Counted from the stretch's first letter, positions 1 through 7,514 are shown. The stretch: DNA of 30,883 nt from Bacteroidales bacterium (GCA_030692905.1 JAUYBT010000174.1:1-30883); one strand, 5' to 3'. Notes: generated from the sequence alone by a model not told the origin. Made by a program: numbers and translations.

Positions 1-2
1 GG

Positions 3-2075
3 AACTTCGGTGATCAATTATTCTTCAATAAAAGCATTGCAATTATCAACGGGGCTGATACAGTTGGAGAATTTTCTGATCCAATAAAATACTCAGATAG
101 TGCCTTGGAAATCAGCTTCTTTCCTGAGGGTGGTTCTTTAGTTGATAATGTTTCTTCCATTGTTGCTTTCAAAGCTGTAAATATAACCGGATCAGGATGT
201 AACGTGTCGGGTGAGGTTTATTCGTCCGCCGGAGATTTAATAACAACATTCAGGAGTACACATCTTGGTATGAGCATATTTACCTTAAAACCGGTTTCTG
301 GTCTGAACTATTATGCAGTTGTAAAAAACTCTGAAGGAGATGTAATTAAACGTGAAATCCCCAAAAGCTTTTCAAAGGGTTTTGTTTTAAATGCCCGAAT
401 CAATGAGTTAAATGAGTATTTAATAACACTAAAAACAAATCCTGAAACGCTACCCCGATTTCTTGGTCGTTCCCTTTTGGTTACAGTATCTGCACATAAA
501 AAATATTTAAAGGCACTTATTGTTAAAATAGATACGCTCGATAACAGCTTTATTCTTCCGGCTGAAGAGCTTCCTGACGGAATTGTTATGATAACCTTAT
601 TTGGCCTTGATAACCATCCTCTGTGTGAGCGACTGATTTACGTTCAGAACAACGAAGGGGTTAATGTCAAAATTGAAACTGATAAAAAGGTTTATAAACA
701 ACGTGACTCGGTTGCTGTTAAACTATCCTTACTTGAAGATTTCGGAACCGGACAGGAAGTTTTTCTGTCATTATCAGCAACTGAAAATATTTATACAATC
801 AGAGCTTCTCAATTTCCATCAACAATTTCTTCATGGTTCCTTCTCGAATCCGATGTTCATGGTCCGGTTGAAGAACCATCCTATTATTTTGATTCATCAA
901 ATCCTGATAGATTGAAGGATCTTGATCTGCTCCTGCTTACACAGGGGTGGCGCGATTTTGAATGGAAATATAAAGGAATAAAATACTTGCCTGAATCAGG
1001 ATTTACGATATCAGGGAGATTAAGAAAATCACTTATTGATGTGCCTTTAATAAACTCCAATATGACTATTGGCATCTTTCAGGGGAAAAAAAGTATAATT
1101 ACCACTGTTCAGACTGATTCTTCGGGTAGATTTCACCTAGACCTGGATAACCTGATAGGCAGTGCTAAAGTAATAGTAAGTGCCACCGACCAAAAAGGGA
1201 ATTTCAAGGGCAGGGTAATACTTGATTCTCTCGATTATTCACCAGCAAAAATCCAAGTAGCTACCACCGGGAAATTCCTGCCAGTAAAAGAGAATCAGCC
1301 CTTAAATGAAAATCTCACCTTTTTAAAAGAAATGGATTTGGTTAAAAAATCGATCAGAAAAAAATATACCCTTTCGGATACGATTTTGATAGATGAAGTA
1401 AAAATTGTCGGTAAAAGGAAGGAAACTCAAAGGGAAAGCCATGTTAACCAAAGTCGAACGGTCTATGGGCAGCCTGATAAAGAAGTAATAATTACTCCAG
1501 AACTAGAAAGCTTTAGAAGTATTAAGGACTTACTAATCGGGAGAGTGGCAGGAGTATATTCTGTAAAGCAAGGATCAGGAATTAGAATTCGTGGATATGG
1601 ATCGTCATTTGAAATGGGTTCCGAACCCCTTTTCGTACTGGATGGTATAGTAGTTTCGTATGCTGAAATATCAACTATACCTCTTCATTGGATTGACAGA
1701 GTTGATGTTATAATGTCCGAAAAAGCTGCAGCATATGGAGTCCGCGGAGCAAATGGTGTAATCTCAGTTATTACCAAAACTTCTGGAGATATTACATACA
1801 AACCAGTTTCTTATTCCGTAAGTACTAAGATTTCAGGTTATGATGCCCCAAGGATTTTTTATTCACCGAAGCATAGTTCTACACTACAATCCGATTATAG
1901 GCCTGATTTAAGATCCAATTTATACTGGTTTCCAAATATAAAAGTGGTAACCAACAAAGATTATCTTCTGAAATATTTTAACGCTGATATTTCTTCAACT
2001 TATAAGATAATTGTTGAAGGTATCACTTCAAGTGGAATTCCGGTTACAGGCAAAATAGAATATGAGGTGAAATAA
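3..2075 (+). CDS. Macroglobulin-like protein with TonB-receptor plug domain (5' end outside window)
   Basis: The reading frame is open to the window edge, so the N-terminus is missing; the coding part visible is about 690 codons. The early part reads like an alpha-2-macroglobulin MG domain (EISFFPEGGSLV) and contains LLTQGWRDFEW at about 925-960, a phrase typical of Bacteroidota macroglobulin/TonB-plug proteins. The plug domain lies at about 1390-1790: LIDEVKIVGKR, then IRIRGYGSS, LFVLDGIVV, IDRVDVIM and AYGVRGANGVISVITK, the usual end of a plug. No outer-membrane barrel follows; the protein stops about 90 residues later. Family knowledge: such proteins are surface or periplasmic, and their role is not settled. 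It is not a full TonB receptor. An AT-rich inverted repeat (2084-2089 with 2098-2103) follows the stop but has no clear T-tract. Confidence 0.85.
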   Translation, partial: NFGDQLFFNKSIAIINGADTVGEFSDPIKYSDSALEISFFPEGGSLVDNVSSIVAFKAVNITGSGCNVSGEVYSSAGDLITTFRSTHLGMSIFTLKPVSGLNYYAVVKNSEGDVIKREIPKSFSKGFVLNARINELNEYLITLKTNPETLPRFLGRSLLVTVSAHKKYLKALIVKIDTLDNSFILPAEELPDGIVMITLFGLDNHPLCERLIYVQNNEGVNVKIETDKKVYKQRDSVAVKLSLLEDFGTGQEVFLSLSATENIYTIRASQFPSTISSWFLLESDVHGPVEEPSYYFDSSNPDRLKDLDLLLLTQGWRDFEWKYKGIKYLPESGFTISGRLRKSLIDVPLINSNMTIGIFQGKKSIITTVQTDSSGRFHLDLDNLIGSAKVIVSATDQKGNFKGRVILDSLDYSPAKIQVATTGKFLPVKENQPLNENLTFLKEMDLVKKSIRKKYTLSDTILIDEVKIVGKRKETQRESHVNQSRTVYGQPDKEVIITPELESFRSIKDLLIGRVAGVYSVKQGSGIRIRGYGSSFEMGSEPLFVLDGIVVSYAEISTIPLHWIDRVDVIMSEKAAAYGVRGANGVISVITKTSGDITYKPVSYSVSTKISGYDAPRIFYSPKHSSTLQSDYRPDLRSNLYWFPNIKVVTNKDYLLKYFNADISSTYKIIVEGITSSGIPVTGKIEYEVK

Positions 2076-2177
2076 GCCAGAAGAATTGTTTTAAAACACA
2101 ATTGATCTCAAAATAATTATTTAAGTAAAATATGCAATTTACTTAGAGAAATGTAAACTCAAGTTTCTTTACCTTGA

Positions 2178-2456
2178 TTCAAAATTACTGCAGCAGCTAA
2201 TACGGACAATGCTGATTTAAAAGTTACAGCTCTTTCAACCCTGTACAATGATTTAAAAACAAAAAACAGTGCCGTTGTAACAACCTCTACACCATTAAGC
2301 ATCGCCCGTATTGCAAGAAACGATGTGTTGTACAAAAATATTACAGGCTTACCGGATATAGCATCCGACGTAAAAACGTACATCAAATCTGTATTTGGAG
2401 CAACAGGCGCCCAATACAAGCAGGTAAGCGGACTAAAATTTACCAAACCAAGATAA
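2178..2456 (+). pseudogene. Orphan C-terminal tail of a conserved Bacteroidota hypothetical protein
   Basis: On the plus strand about 92 codons read as a plausible protein C-terminus, containing LSTLYNDLKTKNSAVVTT, STPLSIARIARNDVLY, DVKTYIKSVFGAT and QYKQVSGLKFTKPR before a TAA. A TGA at 2175-2177 lies directly upstream and no start codon precedes the protein-like part, so the 5' portion of the gene is gone. From memory, this ending resembles a family of uncharacterised Bacteroidota proteins; I cannot name a function. The first recognisable units of the 21-bp array begin at or just after its stop codon. It could be a deletion scar or a fragment carried by rearrangement. The overlapping minus-strand frame is a shadow. 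Confidence 0.5.
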
Positions 2457-2469
2457 ATTTGTAATAATG

Positions 2470-2658
2470 CCTAAGTAATTTATCGATATATAAAAGTAAT
2501 TTGTAAATAAAGCGAAGGCAAAAACAAATAAAGGAGAGGGCTTTTTCAAATAAGTAAAGGCATTTATCAATAAACAAGAGGCATAATTCAAAATATAAAA
2601 GTCTTTTATAAATTTATCAAAGAGCTTTTCCGATATATCAAAGGGATTTTTAAAACAA
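2470..2658. repeat. Degenerate 21-bp periodic array, nine units
   Basis: Nine successive 21-base units fit with no gap or slip. They start at 2470, 2491, 2512, 2533, 2554, 2575, 2596, 2617 and 2638. Unit sequences diverge strongly, but the layout recurs: a purine block like AAARG, a short T-rich block, then AATAAA or ATATA. Examples are TAAAAGTCTTTTATAAATTT (first 20 bases of the unit at 2596) and TCAAAGAGCTTTTCCGATAT (2617). The centre is often near-palindromic (AAAAGTCTTTT, AAAGAGCTTT). A weaker unit may precede it at 2449. The plus frame gives heptapeptides such as SKSFSDI and VKAFINK but is broken by several TAA codons; the minus frame is open. Decayed heptad coding and a DNA-level protein-binding array are both possible. 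Confidence 0.7.
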
Positions 2659-2823
2659 CAAAAAACAAAGTTGTCCCTTCTCACACACCATCCCTGCTGC
2701 TGTCAGGCACATTTGCAGCACTCACCTTGCCAACCTTTTAACACAAAGCCCCAAAGCCTTCCAGCCAGTCCCGCCTGGTTTATAAATATAAGATCCTCTT
2801 TTAAGCATATTATAAGAAAAGTT

Positions 2824-2831
2824 TAATTTTG
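2824..2831 (+). promoter_or_regulatory. Candidate -7 promoter element of the phosphatase gene
   Basis: TAATTTTG matches the Bacteroidota -7 consensus TAnnTTTG and lies 79 bases before the ATG at 2910. No convincing TTTG -33 element is seen at the right distance. Confidence 0.35.
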
Positions 2832-2909
2832 CCGATACGATGATCCTTGTGGAGATAAAAAAGGTAGGCTTTCCAGCAGGTTACATTTGAGTACTAATGT
2901 TTCAGATTT

Positions 2910-3569
2910 ATGAACGAAAGACTCTTTGCAATAGGAGATATACACGGCTGTTTTGATTCATTCCGGGAATTAGTTGAATACAAAATTGAGATCAACAATG
3001 GTGATAAACTCATTTTGCTTGGAGACTATATTGACAGAGGAAATCAAAGCAAGGAAGTTATTGATTATATAATTGAACTACAGCAAAAGGGGTTTGATAT
3101 TATCCCTCTGATTGGCAACCATGAATCAATGTTGCTTGATGCAATAGGTAATGAAGAACACTTTTCATTATGGATTCAGAATGGCGGTTCCAAAACAATG
3201 GAGAGTTTTAAAATCAATTCATTGAAGGACCTCCCCAAATTTTATATAGATTTTTTCAAAGCGTTACCATTTTATTATTCATATAAGAACTTTCTTTTTG
3301 TACATGCCGGATTTAATGATGAAATAAGTAATCCATTCGAAGATAAATATCACATGATATGGACGCGCAAAGAAAAATATTCAAATCCAACATTAAGAGA
3401 TAAAACTATTATTCACGGACATTCACCTATCTCAGAATCTTCTTGCAAGAGAAGAATTCAAGAAAACAATCCTGTAATAAATATTGATACCGGATGTGTA
3501 TATTCTGATTATGTTGGCTATGGGCGTTTATCGGCTATAGAGTTAAATTCAATGAAACTTTTTTCCTGA
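2910..3569 (+). CDS. PPP-family metallophosphoesterase (serine/threonine phosphatase-like)
   Basis: A 219-residue cytoplasmic protein with the complete PPP signature: GDIHG (residues 9-13), GDYIDRG (38-44), GNHE (69-72), VHAG (131-134) and HGH (169-171), followed by NIDTGC (191-196). These residues bind two metal ions and catalyse hydrolysis of phosphomonoesters or diadenosine polyphosphates. Family knowledge cannot separate a protein phosphatase from an ApaH-like Ap4A hydrolase here; the length fits the small bacterial PPP group. It has no signal peptide and stands alone, with no same-strand gene close by. Its stop codon lies inside the left inverted repeat of the MITE-like element that begins at 3565, so the last residue and the stop come from that element. 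Confidence 0.9.
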   Translation: MNERLFAIGDIHGCFDSFRELVEYKIEINNGDKLILLGDYIDRGNQSKEVIDYIIELQQKGFDIIPLIGNHESMLLDAIGNEEHFSLWIQNGGSKTMESFKINSLKDLPKFYIDFFKALPFYYSYKNFLFVHAGFNDEISNPFEDKYHMIWTRKEKYSNPTLRDKTIIHGHSPISESSCKRRIQENNPVINIDTGCVYSDYVGYGRLSAIELNSMKLFS

Positions 3570-3832
3570 CTTCCGCATTTTTTCTAGCTGCAAAAAAACA
3601 TCACTGATAATGAGTTTATTATAATATAAAGAGTGTTTTTTTTGGGTGTCCCAGGGAGGCTTTCTAGTTTTAAGGCATGTTTGTTCAAAGTCACACTCAT
3701 AAAGGGATTAAGCCCAATACCACAAAAAGATGAGGGACTAAAGTCCCATGAAAAGTAATATCTCTAACCGTCGGTTAAAACCGACGGTAATGAATAATAA
3801 ATAATTTTGGGTGTCCCAGTGCGGAAGTCAGG
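3565..3832. mobile_element. MITE-like element with 13-bp terminal inverted repeats
   Basis: CCTGACTTCCGCA at 3565-3577 and its exact complement TGCGGAAGTCAGG at 3820-3832 bound 268 bp with no coding capacity. Inside are a 15-bp direct repeat TTTTGGGTGTCCCAG (3640-3654 and 3805-3819, the latter abutting the right terminal repeat) and two REP-type hairpins (3734-3788). I see no clear target-site duplication. A non-autonomous element or a REP cluster moved by a REP-associated transposase fits; no transposase is present nearby. Confidence 0.5.
3734..3788. repeat. Pair of REP-type hairpins
   Basis: GGGAC-TAAA-GTCCC (3734-3747) is a 5-bp stem with a TAAA loop. ACCGTCGGT-TAAA-ACCGACGGT (3767-3788) is a perfect 9-bp stem, also with a TAAA loop. 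Short intergenic hairpins of these two types recur in Bacteroidota genomes and resemble REP elements mobilised by Y1 (TnpA-REP) transposases; that link is by general knowledge only. GGGATTAAGCCC just upstream may be a decayed third copy. Confidence 0.55.
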
Positions 3833-3920
3833 AGGGGAAAAAATAGAGTTCAAAGGAATATTGGCATAATTGTTAATAACCTGATAGCTTTTAGGAATAG
3901 CCTACCTTTTTTATGAATAT

Positions 3921-4111
3921 TTAAACTGCGGTTGTCATGCCTGACAACTGCAGTTTAGAACAAGCCTACTGAAAGATTAAAATAACGAACTGCGGTTTGG
4001 ATAATATCAACTGCGTTGTAGATATTAGCCAACTGCTGAAAGCAAGAGACTTACTGAAAAGATCAACAAACGAACTACAAAGTTGGATCGAGCCTCTACG
4101 CAAGGCTTGGA
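3921..4111. repeat. Second periodic array, 21/22-bp spacing, AACTGC core
   Basis: The tetramer ACTG recurs at 3925, 3947, 3968, 3989, 4010, 4032 and 4053, giving spacings of 22, 21, 21, 21, 22 and 21; a decayed ACTA follows at 4074. The fuller core is AACTGCGGTT or AACTGCAGTT (3924, 3946, 3988), and AACTGCAGTT is a perfect palindrome. The best pair of units (3985-4005 and 4006-4026) agrees at 15 of 21 positions. Later units decay towards 4111 and run up to the 3' end of the serine hydrolase gene. The sequence differs from the array at 2470-2658 but the period and near-palindromic core are alike. Iteron-like or operator-like binding sites on one face of the helix are a possible reading. Confidence 0.6.
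3922..3957. other. Strong 16-bp hairpin
   Basis: The arms at 3922-3937 and 3942-3957 pair over 16 positions with one G-T wobble around the loop TGCC. Neither strand has a T-run after the stem, so it is not a standard terminator. The arms are the first two units of the AACTGC array. It lies downstream of the minus-strand serine hydrolase operon and could still protect that transcript's 3' end. Confidence 0.5.
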
Positions 4112-4169
4112 CCCCTATAGGACAATTCAACTCAAAGCCAAAGATTTGGTCAGGAACTCCTCAGACCAA

Positions 4170-5420
4170 TTATCTGCAATATTTTAAAACTGCATTGAAT
4201 ACCTGCAGTCGCACGGGATTTACATTATAATATTCACCGTTATTCAATAGGCCTATATTCTGACGATTGATCAATAGAATAACAGAGATGTTATTTTGGG
4301 GAATAACTGCAATACTGGTTCCTGTAAAGCCGGTATGGCCAAAAGTACCTTCGGGTCCGTTCTTCATAAAAGAATTATCAGGATCCATCATCCAGCCAAG
4401 ACCATTATTAAAATTGTCTTTTGTCAAAAAGGTTTCAATTGTATTTTCAGAAATAAATTGCCTGGAGCCCACCTTTCCTTTATTAACAAGCAGATCAATC
4501 AGCATCTGCAGATCATTGACTGGAGAAAACAATCCTGCAGCACCTGATATTCCACTATTGGCATACCAGGCATTTCCATCATTTACCTCTCCTCTCAGTG
4601 TGTAGTTACGCCAGCCATTCCATTGTGCCGGATCAATCTCCTTTACTTTAAACCCAAGCGTAGAATCATAAACCATTCTTTTTTCATAAGGATTGCCTGG
4701 AGAAGTTGCGACTATTTTTCTATAACGACCTGATGTAAGAGGATTGAAAGTTGTGTTTTTCATTCCCAGCGAGCGAAAAATATTCCATTTCATAAATTGC
4801 TCTAAAGACTGGCCGGAGACAATTTCAACAATTTCACCCAGAAGAACAAATCCAAGGTCGCTGTAGCGGCGCTGTGCCCCAACAGGAAACATCAGAGGCA
4901 ACTCTCCAATTAACTTATAAGATTCCTGTTTATTGGAAGAACAGTAATAAAGCGGATACCATTCATAAAGACCGGCTGTATGTGTAAGAAGATGATGGAT
5001 GGTAATATCTCTTTTCTCCGGTGTTTCAAAAGCTTTAATATACCTGCTAACAGGATCATCAATTCTAATAAGCCCTTTGTCGGCCAATAACATGATTGAG
5101 GTTGTCGTGCCGATAACTTTTGTGAGAGAAGCAATGTCAAAAAGATGGCTAACGGTCATTTTCTCCGGCGGGTTAAGCTGTTTATGGTTATAATCATATT
5201 TCTGAGCATACCCGTAAGCATGTTTGTAAATAATCTGATTCCCCTTTTTTATCTGGATTACAGCACCAGGAATTTTATCCTGATCAACCTGGTTTTGGAG
5301 GATACTATCTATTTCAACTTTAAGGTTTGCCTTTGCTCCCCTCTGCTTTACATTTTGACTATTTGATATAAAATTAAAAGCAGATAGGAGAATAAATAAA
5401 AGCAGTAATTGTTTGCGCAT
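4170..5420 (-). CDS. Secreted serine beta-lactamase-related hydrolase
   Basis: A class C beta-lactamase/penicillin-binding-like serine hydrolase of 416 residues. The ATG at 5420 is preferred over a GTG at 5456 because it gives a clean signal peptide (MRKQLLLLFILLSAFNF) and leaves 11 bases after the upstream gene. Catalytic motifs are SLTK (98-101, nucleophile and lysine), YSD (186-188, in place of the Tyr-X-Asn of beta-lactamases, as in esterase-like members) and HTG (362-364). The protein acts outside the cytoplasm, probably as an esterase or D-amino-acid/peptidoglycan peptidase rather than an antibiotic hydrolase. It is last in the operon after the symporter and the GNAT gene. In Bacteroidota such hydrolases often stand beside symporters in muropeptide-scavenging loci; that role is inferred here. 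Confidence 0.88.
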   Translation of the reverse strand: MRKQLLLLFILLSAFNFISNSQNVKQRGAKANLKVEIDSILQNQVDQDKIPGAVIQIKKGNQIIYKHAYGYAQKYDYNHKQLNPPEKMTVSHLFDIASLTKVIGTTTSIMLLADKGLIRIDDPVSRYIKAFETPEKRDITIHHLLTHTAGLYEWYPLYYCSSNKQESYKLIGELPLMFPVGAQRRYSDLGFVLLGEIVEIVSGQSLEQFMKWNIFRSLGMKNTTFNPLTSGRYRKIVATSPGNPYEKRMVYDSTLGFKVKEIDPAQWNGWRNYTLRGEVNDGNAWYANSGISGAAGLFSPVNDLQMLIDLLVNKGKVGSRQFISENTIETFLTKDNFNNGLGWMMDPDNSFMKNGPEGTFGHTGFTGTSIAVIPQNNISVILLINRQNIGLLNNGEYYNVNPVRLQVFNAVLKYCR

Positions 5421-5431
5421 AAGAGTATTTA

Positions 5432-5920
5432 TTATTGAACGCGATATCCAACCCACGGACTGACTGTTTTGCGGAGAAGCAATTCAGTGAATCCTTCTTT
5501 CACAAAATTATCCAATTCGCCTACCAGTTTAAAACCAAATTCATAATAAAGTTTGATAGCACCTTTGTTAAAAGAAGAAACACAAATAAAAATATTTGGT
5601 GAAATTTTCAGAATTCTTTCTTCACAAAATTGCAGGAGTTTTGTCCCGATTCCCTGACCTTTATGAGCTTCACTTATACAAATTGTTTGAATATAACCAG
5701 AAAAGGTTCCGCAGACCTGAATGATTACAAAGCCGGCTATTTCTTTTTCATTTTCGACAACATAAATCTCCCTCCAGAGGCCTTCAAATGCTTTAAGGCA
5801 CAGGTCATAATTCATTTCAAGCGTAATCCACGGATCTGAATTCGACATCATCAGTGCACAAACCGCAATTTTTTGGGGATCTGTTGTTTGATGGATTGCA
5901 AACTTTTCTTCCGGTACCAT
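5432..5920 (-). CDS. GNAT-family N-acetyltransferase
   Basis: A 162-residue cytoplasmic acetyltransferase. The acetyl-CoA pyrophosphate-binding loop is visible as HKGQGIGTK (86-94), followed by motif B with NKGAIKLYYEFGFKLVGEL around 118-136, the usual RimI-like ending. The substrate cannot be read from the sequence; an amine on a small molecule or peptide is expected. Its ATG overlaps the stop of the symporter gene in TAATG at 5918-5922, so the two are probably translationally coupled, and the serine hydrolase begins 11 bases after its stop. Placed between an importer and a secreted hydrolase, it may modify the imported product, for example an amino sugar or amino acid; this is inference. 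Confidence 0.88.
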   Translation of the reverse strand: MVPEEKFAIHQTTDPQKIAVCALMMSNSDPWITLEMNYDLCLKAFEGLWREIYVVENEKEIAGFVIIQVCGTFSGYIQTICISEAHKGQGIGTKLLQFCEERILKISPNIFICVSSFNKGAIKLYYEFGFKLVGELDNFVKEGFTELLLRKTVSPWVGYRVQ

Positions 5921-7371
5921 TAAGCTTTCTTTTTAATGATTATTAGAAACATAATAGTCAATAATGCATTTATAAAAATATTCATAAACCCGAAATCAAA
6001 ATTAAATGTCCGAATGAAATATTCATTCAGCAACCAGGTAAACAATGCTGCTGCAACACAAACAACAGGAACCCATTTCTCTTTAAACTTAATTTTGGAA
6101 AATAATCCTGTCAGATATAAACCTAAAATAGGGCCATAGGTATAACCGGCAATTTTGAATATTGTGTTGATAATTGCTCCCTGGCTGTTCCAGAACGACA
6201 TAACGATGAGAAACATCACAATATTTACTCCAAGCAACACCATGGTTTTTATTTTTTTTCGTTTCTCGTGCGGTTGATTTTCGATGTCCATAAAATCATA
6301 GCTGAAAGCAGTTGTTAATGCGGCGATGCAGGAATCAATACTTGCAAATGTGGAAGCGATAACCCCAATTAAAAAAGCGACTGCCCCTATTTTACCGAAA
6401 TAATTCAAAGTAAGCAAAGGATAAAGATCGTCGGTATTCACAAATTGTCCGTTTTGAGTAGCAAGATTAATTCCATACCGTTCAGCATATAAATAAATCA
6501 ATATCCCCAGACCCAAAAACATCGTTTGAGCAAATGCTATAAAAAAGCTGAAGGCTAAAACGTTTTTCTTTGCGTCTTTTGAATTTTTAACTGTAAGTGT
6601 TTTTTGCATCATACTCTGGTCAAGACCTACCAAAGCTACAGTAATAAGCAAGCCGGATATAAATTGTTTGAAGAAATTGGATCCGGAATGTATATCCCAA
6701 TCAAAAACTTTTGCATATGGGTGGTGTACAATTGATTTTGCCATTTCGGAAAGCGAAAGGTTTAAAGAATTTTTAATTGTAAGAATTGAAATGGCAATAA
6801 CCGTAATCAGAAACAGGGACTGCAAGGCATCTGTCCAGACAATTGTCTTAATCCCTGATTTGTTGGTATACAACCAAATAAGAATTAGAACCACAATTAT
6901 GGTTACAAAGAAGGGAATGTGTAATGCGTCAAAAAAAGCATATTGTAAAATTTTAATAGACAAAAGCAATCTGAGAGAAGCACCGAAAGATTGAGAGACC
7001 AAAAAAAACAGCGAGCCTGTTTTATAAGTAACATTGCCGAAGCGGATATTCAGGTAAGTATAAATAGAAACCAGTTTAAGATTATAATAAATAGGGGTTA
7101 ACACAAAAGCAATGAACAGATAACCCACTATTGTTCCGAGGATAAACTGGAAATAATAAAGATTGTTATTACCTACATTCCCCGGAATTGAGACCAGGGA
7201 GACAGCAGAAATACCAGAGCCGATCATACCAAAAGCAACCAAAAACCAGGGAGAAGCCCTGTCTCCGTCAAAAAAGGAGGTATCCCTTATGTGCCTGGAA
7301 GCAAAATGGGAAATCACCATCAGGATAGAAAAATAAGTAAGAATGATAACAAACAACAGAAATGGACTCAT
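5920..7371 (-). CDS. Sodium:solute symporter (SSS family)
   Basis: A 483-residue, strongly hydrophobic inner-membrane transporter with about 13 membrane segments, typical of the SSS (SLC5-like) family in length and pattern. SSS-like stretches include GMIGSGISAVSLVSIPGNVG near residues 49-68 and VALVGLDQSMMQKTLTVK in the middle, the latter being the usual loop after a core helix. The ATG at 7371 is chosen over a TTG one codon earlier. It would couple sodium entry to uptake of a sugar, sugar acid, amino acid or muropeptide; the substrate is unknown. First gene of a three-gene minus-strand operon, sharing its last base with the GNAT start. A TAnnTTTG element lies about 28 bases upstream (7399-7406). 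Confidence 0.9.
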   Translation of the reverse strand: MSPFLLFVIILTYFSILMVISHFASRHIRDTSFFDGDRASPWFLVAFGMIGSGISAVSLVSIPGNVGNNNLYYFQFILGTIVGYLFIAFVLTPIYYNLKLVSIYTYLNIRFGNVTYKTGSLFFLVSQSFGASLRLLLSIKILQYAFFDALHIPFFVTIIVVLILIWLYTNKSGIKTIVWTDALQSLFLITVIAISILTIKNSLNLSLSEMAKSIVHHPYAKVFDWDIHSGSNFFKQFISGLLITVALVGLDQSMMQKTLTVKNSKDAKKNVLAFSFFIAFAQTMFLGLGILIYLYAERYGINLATQNGQFVNTDDLYPLLTLNYFGKIGAVAFLIGVIASTFASIDSCIAALTTAFSYDFMDIENQPHEKRKKIKTMVLLGVNIVMFLIVMSFWNSQGAIINTIFKIAGYTYGPILGLYLTGLFSKIKFKEKWVPVVCVAAALFTWLLNEYFIRTFNFDFGFMNIFINALLTIMFLIIIKKKA

Positions 7372-7398
7372 CAATCAAATATTTATGACTGCACATGT

Positions 7399-7406
7399 CA
7401 AACGTA
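7399..7406 (-). promoter_or_regulatory. -7 element for the symporter operon
   Basis: On the minus strand the sequence reads TACGTTTG, a match to TAnnTTTG, about 28 bases before the ATG at 7371. I see no good TTTG -33 element. Confidence 0.4.
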
Positions 7407-7484
7407 GCGAAAAAGTCGGATAAATAATATTTCTCTATCTTTACTCGTGATGTATTTAATTATACAAAACCAATTTACAGCATT

Positions 7485-7514
7485 TTTGGGAACCTTCAGA
7501 GTTTTTATACTTTG
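7485..7514 (+). promoter_or_regulatory. Candidate promoter for the creatininase-family gene
   Basis: TTTG (7485-7488), 17 bases, then TATACTTTG (7506-7514), close to TTTG-N17-23-TAnnTTTG but with one extra base in the -7 box. It ends 48 bases before the ATG at 7563. Confidence 0.4.

Larger units (their letters stand above)
2076..2909. other. 834-bp stretch without an intact gene
   Basis: The stretch holds a weak inverted repeat just after the preceding gene, an orphan 3' coding tail (2178-2456), a 21-bp periodic array (2470-2658), about 150 bp of GC-richer DNA (2675-2790) in which I recognise nothing, and a likely promoter for the next gene (2824-2831). Minus-strand reading frames over the tail and the array are open but appear to be shadows of these structures. 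Confidence 0.6.
3833..4169. other. 337-bp stretch without a confident gene
   Basis: This region holds the second periodic array and its hairpin. A plus-strand frame from 3997 to 4230 is open, but it starts with TTG, overlaps the end of the convergent hydrolase gene, resembles nothing I know and is largely made of array units, so it is not called as a gene. Confidence 0.5.

Noticed and set aside
2470..2658. CRISPR array
   Set aside because: There are no conserved repeats of 23-40 bp, no unique spacers of similar size and no cas genes.
2433..2684. 83-codon minus-strand frame over the 21-bp array, with heptapeptide pattern
   Set aside because: Heptads follow automatically from any 21-bp repeat, and the array's low GC makes stops rare on this strand. 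It is recorded as a repeat and not as a gene.
3922..3957. Rho-independent terminator
   Set aside because: The stem is strong, but neither strand has a T-tract after it.
3997..4230. 77-codon plus-strand reading frame
   Set aside because: It starts with TTG, overlaps the convergent serine hydrolase, resembles no known protein, and its first part is the AACTGC array.
5920..6139. Short plus-strand frames opposite the symporter and hydrolase genes
   Set aside because: They are antisense to conserved membrane and catalytic segments and have no family features.
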